In this document: positions 59,301-64,000 of the stretch, piece by piece
Numbering within the stretch: the stretch's first letter is position 1
Layout: the number at the start of each line of letters is the position of its first letter
From: Limnomonas spitsbergensis
Lineage: Eukaryota; Chlorophyta; Chlorophyceae; Chlamydomonadales
Direction: 5' to 3'
DNA: 64,000 bases
Assembly (NCBI GenBank): GCA_037349105.1
Contig: JAYJMM010000113.1
Span: 5,642,001-5,706,000 of the forward strand
Position numbers and translations under genes: made by a program
Notes under the pieces: model-generated
Database searches by the model: none
The model's input: the letters and a program-made list of their open reading frames with translations, nothing else
What the model was told of the DNA's origin: nothing

Positions 59301-62300
59301 ATTCGCTGGGCATGCCTGCCAGCTCAGCAGTGATGCCGCCCAGCTTGATGTTGATTTTTAGAGCCAGGTGTCTGCAGTACTGGTCTAGCTTCCTGCGGGA
59401 GGGGACAGAAACAAACGGAGGGTCAGAAGGAAAATTGAGTGAAAAAAATAGCGACATAACGGTATCACTTAGTGAAAAACAAGAAAGCAACGTAACGATA
59501 TTGCAGGTGGGTCACAAGTTTATTTAATTATTTTTCGAAAATTATTCGAAATTTATGGTAGTCCTGGGCCATGAATACACCATCATAACATACCAGGAGG
59601 CATTGGTCGAGGGAACCTTACATGTGGGTCAGGCCGTGGGCGCTTTTGGCCCAGTGCCTGACCCAGATGCAAATATGCCCCCCCCTCACCTGCTCTCCTC
59701 ATGCCTGCTGATGCCTGCCCTCGTGGGCTTGCAACACTGAGTGGCAACTCCCAGCACATTGTGCCCCACGCGCTTCACTTCATTGTAGACGTCATCACCT
59801 GGGTGCAAAAACCCACCCATAACTTACCATTGGTCAGGACTAGGGGAGGGGGGTACAAAGTATCCGCTGTCCAGAAGGATGCTGTGGTCTCTCATGAATC
59901 CAGGGGGGAGTACCGACTATGCAGCAGGACGAAATTATGAATTCCTGAACCCTGCTCATCCCTACCCACCACTTCATACCTGCTCATCCCTACACACCAG
60001 TTCATACCTGTTAATCCCTACACACCAGTTCATACCTGCTCATCCCTACCCACCAGTTCATACCTGCTCATCCCTACCCACCAGTTCATACCTGTTAATC
60101 CCTACACACCAGTTCATACCTGCTCATCCCTACCCACCACTTCATACCTGCTCATCCCTACCCACCAGTTCATACCTGTTAATCCCTACACACCAGTTCA
60201 TACCTGCTCATCCCTACCCACCACTTCATACCTGCTCATCCCTACCCACCAGTTCATACCTGCTCATCCCTACCCACCAGTTCATACCTGCTCATCCCTA
60301 CCCACCAGTTCATACCTGTTAATCCCTACACACCAGTTCATACCTGTTCATTCCAACCCGCCAGTTCATCCCTGCTTACCTGCTACTTCAGGCAGCACCA
60401 CGAGGAGCAGCTCGGCCACCTTGCCTCCACATGCGGCTTCTGCGGCATGGACGGCCTTCTGCATGAGTGGCTCCACATCTGAAACAGACACACTGCTGGT
60501 CGCCCAGAGCGTGGGGGCCGTGCTGGGTACGGGGCATCCCTGAAACTCAAGCTTGCCATCCAGTGAGGATCTCAAAGCTTCCAGACCTGAGGGTGCAGCC
60601 ATTCATGGGCGTGTTCAGATATATAAATGTACTACGTCATGGTCAGTTCAGATAACAAAGGATACATCATAAGCGTGAAGCCGTGAACAATAAACAAACA
60701 TGACGTGTTGGGTTAAGTCAGATATACATATATCAAAATAGCATTTCATGGGTAAGTTCAGATAAACATATGTCAGGTCATGGCGAGCCTGTAGAGGCAG
60801 CAACACGTTCAGCTGTAGCAGTGGGTAGACTGTCATGCCCAGGGGTGTGCGCATCAGGTATCCAGTATGGGGAACTAGGTATCCATCCCACAGCACAATT
60901 GTGCGAGAGGAATTGCATCAAGCCAGCACACAGCAATACCCTGGTGCAGATGCACATGCAGCCGCCATAGTGGCCTTAAATGATGCTGGAAGATGGATGC
61001 AGCATGGAATCAAATCCATTATGAGCGATACAACATTTCTCAACCACTCTAGTCCCCCCCTCTGGTCTCTGCCGCAGCAGCACCCTCGAGGAACCTCCTG
61101 ATGGCCCTGGCCCCTAGCCGTCACCTCACAACTCACCTGCCCTCTCAGCTGCACTTCCCTCAAGCAGCATGAGCACCGCCCCGCTGCTCCACTGACCCGC
61201 TTCCTTGGAAGCCGCATGGGGTCGCCACACGCCCTCGCCCCCCGTTGACACCTGACTGTCCCCTTTGTACTGGAGCGTGGGGCCCAGGATGCGCCGTGCT
61301 GCAACCTTGCAGAGCAGGTGTGGAACCGAGGGGTGGACAGGGCTACATATACAACAGGAGACATCGTGCAGAGCAGGTGTGGAACCGAGGGGTGGACAGG
61401 GCTACATATACAACAGGAGACATCGTGCAGAGCAGGTGTGGAACCGAGGGGTGGACAGGGCTACATATACAACAGGAGACATCGTGCAGAGCAGGTGTGG
61501 AACCGAGGGGTGGACAGGGCTACATATACAACAGGAGACATCGTGCAGAGCAGGTGTGGAACCGAGGGGTGGACAGGGCTACATATACAACAGGAGACAT
61601 CGTGCAGAGCAGGTGTGGAACCGAGGGGTGGACAGGGCTACATATACAACAGGAGACATCGTGCAGAGCAGGTGTGGAACCGAGGGGTGGACAGGGCTAC
61701 ATATACAACAGGAGACATCGTGCAGCACGGCCATTCAGCCATTCCGGCTGCACGATGCCTCGGCCCTGTACCATCACCACGCTACGTACCATGCCAGACA
61801 ATTCTTCTCCCAGCACTCGACCAGAAGCTTGCCATCCATAGTCACCACAGTCCTACCAGAAGCTAGCCAGAAGCCAACCCAAATCCATCGACCAAAAGCC
61901 AACCAGAAGCTAGTCAGAAGCCAGAAGCCAAGGCCAATCAGAAGCCAACAAGAAGCTATCCAGACGCCAACCAGAAGGTAGCCATATTCCCACCGTGAGG
62001 GGCTTGAGACTCTCCAGCTGCAGCCCAAACTCCTGCATCACGGACCCACTGACGGAGCGCACTGTGCTGATCAAAGCCACAGTCAGACGGCGAAGGTGCT
62101 CCTCAGGCCTAACCAATGCCTACAAGTCAGCAGTGCAGGACAGGTCAGGGTTTAGGGTTTAAGGACTTTGTTGACGATGCTTCCCAAAGCACACACACCT
62201 TTTTTTAGTCCTGCATGCGGTGGTGTAATGTTCCAGAACTGGTGTAATACACATATTTTGAAGGGTGTCATAACAGCAATCAGGCCTAAGGTGTCCCCTG

Positions 62301-62413
62301 GGCGGATTCTGCCTGACCTCTGCTCTCTGCCTACCTTCTTGCCCAGTTCCCTGATCAACTCCGCTTGCTGCTTCTTATCCTTGTCCTGAGTGCGGCGCTG
62401 AGACTTGACCACG
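56362..62413 (-). CDS. AGO: Argonaute, L2-MID-PIWI part (5' exons beyond the window)
   Basis: Small-RNA-guided silencing effector. Minus-strand exons from 5': 62335-62413, 61994-62119, 61137-61305, 60380-60586, 59690-59798, 59269-59392, 58876-58964, 58656-58695, 58411-58506, 57962-58042, 57663-57775, 57029-57142, 56653-56745 and 56362-56530, in phase throughout, about 535 residues. The linker/MID part has EFGLQLESLKPLTVAARRIL and GPTLQYKGD...GQWS. PIWI: ELLLVVLPEVAG, EVKRVGHNVLGVATQC, HLALKINIKLGGI, VMGADVSRSTQAGRGNAAIT (first catalytic Asp), IILMYRDGVPESSYDAVLAA (next Asp), IKRACSSLKPGYNPKVVFVV, NVMPGTIVDDDVVDCSGFEF, KYTVLVNEFGFSADAMQQLT. The last exon reads MCSMSTAPAMHAQERE, where the family has a YYAHL-type catalytic His; an alternative frame reads LAHKVAQMARK. 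The exact C-terminus is unsure. The PAZ and N domains would lie beyond 64000. Confidence 0.9.
57205..57325 (+). repeat. Dispersed ~110-bp element, copy in an Argonaute intron
   Basis: GTGCAACAGCTACAATTCAG, then CTACATCTCGGCGTACCGCA, GTTGCAGCAAGCCCTGCTGC and CAACCAGCTGTAGGCCGGTC. It shares the order of motifs with the copies at 28741 and 52790. A shorter relative (GCCTTGCTGCTTGGGCCACC, CGTAGGCCGGTTGAAG) is at 50707-50742. Confidence 0.65.
59940..60375 (-). repeat. 28-bp minisatellite derived from an Argonaute donor site
   Basis: About 15 units of CCTGCTCATCCCTACCCACC, AGTTCATA (plus view). In gene sense each unit reads GAGCAG|GTATGAACTGGTGGG, with TAGGGAT following. The real donor of exon 60380-60586 reads GTAGCAG|GTAAGCAGGGATGAACTGG and directly adjoins the array. 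So the units carry donor-like CAG|GTATGA sites. Confidence 0.85.
61306..61730 (-). repeat. 59-bp perfect tandem repeat at an Argonaute acceptor
   Basis: Seven essentially identical units of GAGCAGGTGTGGAACCGAGG, GGTGGACAGGGCTACATATA, CAACAGGAGACATCGTGCA. In gene sense each unit ends CCACACCTGCTCTGCA. In the unit touching the exon this continues AG|GTTGCAG, making the acceptor at 61306. In the others it continues CGATG, so the AG is absent. Near-perfect identity implies recent expansion. Because 59 is not a multiple of three, all plus frames are open; these frames are not genes. Confidence 0.93.
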
Positions 62414-62599
62414 CTGCACAGAAATCACGGGGATATATCAGGTCACATTCCACGGCGTACAGGCCAATAAATGAGGGTTCTGATACCAAACAGTATTGAG
62501 TTTTGAGAATATCACATTCCGAGTCAGAAGAGCTTCTGATAGTGTTAGCTGGCAACGCTCAATCTGCTATACTGCATGCTATATGAGTGAGATACACCA

Positions 62600-64000
62600 G
62601 CAGGAAACACAGGCCGAAACACTTCCGACGACTCACATGCATGCCCTTAACCCTGACAACTCACGTGCGCACCCTAAACCCTGACCACTCAAATGCACAC
62701 CCTAAACCCCGACAACTCGCATGCATACCCTACACCCTGACAGTTCACATTAACACCCTAAGCCCTGACAATTCACGTGCACAATATAAGCCTGACAATT
62801 CATATCCACACCCTGACAACTCACATGCATGCCCTTGACCCTGACAACTCACGTGCACACCATAAACCCTGACCACTCACATGCACGCCATACACCCTGA
62901 CAACTCACATGCATGCCCTTGACCCTGACAACTCACGTGCACACCCTAAACCCTGACCACTCACATGCACGCCATACACCCTGACAACTCACATGCATGC
63001 CCTTGACCCTGACAACTCACGTGCACACCCTAAACCCTGACCACTCACATGCACACCCTAAACCCCGACAACTCGCATGCATACCCTACACCCTGACAGC
63101 TCACATTAACACCCTAAGCCCTGACAATTCACGTGCACACTCTAAACCCTGACAATTCATATCCACACCCTGACCACTCACATGCACACCCTAAACCCTG
63201 ACCAGTCACATGCACGCCATACACCCTGACGACTCACATGCATGCCCTTAACCCTGACAACTCACGTGCACACCCTAAACTCTGACCACTCACATGCACA
63301 CCCTAAACCCCGACAACTCGCATGCATACCCTACACCCTGACAGCTCACATTAACACCCTAAGCCCTGACAATTCACGTGCACAATCTAAACACTGACAA
63401 TTCATATCCACACCCTGACAACTGACATGCATACCCTAAACCCCGACCACTCACGTGCACACCCTAAACCCTGACCACTCACATGCACGCCATACACCCT
63501 GACAACTCACATGCATGCCCTTGACCCTGACAACTCACGTGCACACCCTAAACCCTGACCACTCACATGCATACCCTACACCCCGACAACTCGCATGCAT
63601 ACCCTACACCCTGACAGGTCACATTAACACCCTAAGCCCTGACAATTCACGTGCACACTCTAAACCCTGACAATTCATATCCACACCCTGACCACTCACA
63701 TGCACACCCTAAACCCTGACCAGTCACATGCACGCCATACACCCTGACGACTCACATGCATGTCCTTAACCCTGACAACTCACGTGCACACCCTAAACTC
63801 TGACCACTCACATGCACACCCTAAACCCCGACAACTCGCATGCATACCCTACACCCTGACAGCTCACATTAACACCCTAAGCCCTGACAATTCACGTGCA
63901 CAATCTAAACACTGACAATTCATATCCACACCCTGACAAATCACATGCATACCCTAAACCCCGACCACTCACGTGCACACCCTAAACCCTGACCAGTCAC
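62600..64000. repeat. ~28-bp telomere-like repeat array with higher-order structure, in an Argonaute intron
   Basis: Units such as CACCCTAAACCCTGACCACT, CACATGCA run to the window end. Variants (CCTTGACCCTGACAACTCAC, AACACCCTAAGCCCTGACAA, CATACACCCTGACAACTCAC) recur in fixed order. The landmark CACATTAACACCCTAAGCCC reappears at about 62748, 63107, 63346, 63622 and 63862, so blocks of 240-360 bp have been duplicated. CCCTAAA is the plant-type telomere heptamer, but it never occurs here as pure tandem heptamers. The array fills the intron upstream of the exon 62335-62413. Confidence 0.9.

Noticed and set aside
61245..61981. Three overlapping open frames with GVDRATYTTGDIVQ-like repeats
   Set aside because: The 59-bp tandem repeat is open in all plus frames; it is intronic in the antisense Argonaute gene.
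1..64000. CRISPR arrays
   Set aside because: All repeat arrays are head-to-tail tandem repeats without unique spacers, in a eukaryotic genome.

Overview
This is nuclear DNA of a green alga. The genes are split into many exons with GT-AG introns. Their proteins belong to eukaryotic and plant-lineage families: Raptor, FAE1-type 3-ketoacyl-CoA synthase, Argonaute, ATP-dependent PEP carboxykinase and core histones. Degenerate CCCTAAA-type (plant telomere-like) tracts are scattered through introns. A large, repeat-rich prasinophyte-like chlorophyte would fit, but the species is inference.

Layout. 1-5732 (+): 3' part of a Raptor (TOR complex 1 scaffold) gene. 7066-22338 (+): a 14-exon 3-ketoacyl-CoA synthase with a complete Cys-His-Asn triad. 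23.1-24.7 kb (-): 5'-truncated non-LTR retrotransposon. 25728-38334 (+): a 13-exon CorA-type Mg2+ transporter with the YGMN motif. 39596-40000 (-) and 40231-40620 (+): divergent intronless histones H2A and H2B, each followed by the same 16-nt histone stem-loop. 42.0-44.2 kb: retrotransposon fragments and two long hairpins. 44669-47054 (-): a BTB-WD40 protein with very short introns (34, 38 and 46 nt). 47.5-48.7 kb: more retrotransposon tails. 48680-53828 (-): PEP carboxykinase, 14 exons recovered, start codon not resolved. 54699-55680 (+): a small charged, helix-rich protein. 56362-62413 (-): MID/PIWI half of an Argonaute whose 5' exons lie beyond the window.

The most unusual feature runs through all the multi-kilobase genes. 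Many introns are filled with tandem or dispersed copies of their own splice junctions: the last bases of the intron plus the first bases of the exon, or the exon end plus its donor site. Copies range from one or two decayed ones (Raptor exon 2, KCS exons 7, 8, 10 and 14, CorA exons 2, 4 and 10, PEPCK) to long minisatellites (Raptor intron 3, 75/78-bp units; KCS intron 6, 45-bp units; CorA intron 6; Argonaute 28-bp and 59-bp units). One copy, of the KCS exon holding the catalytic cysteine, is still in frame with the real exon and differs from it mostly at synonymous sites. I infer that duplications spanning a splice junction are tolerated because splicing hides them, and that introns grow and cryptic or alternative splice sites arise this way.

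The genes are not an operon-like set and show no shared pathway. Argonaute, the retrotransposon tails and the hairpins could be linked through small RNAs, but that is only a hypothesis. All exon borders were derived by hand from splice signals, reading-frame continuity and recalled family sequence patterns. No alignment or transcript data were available.
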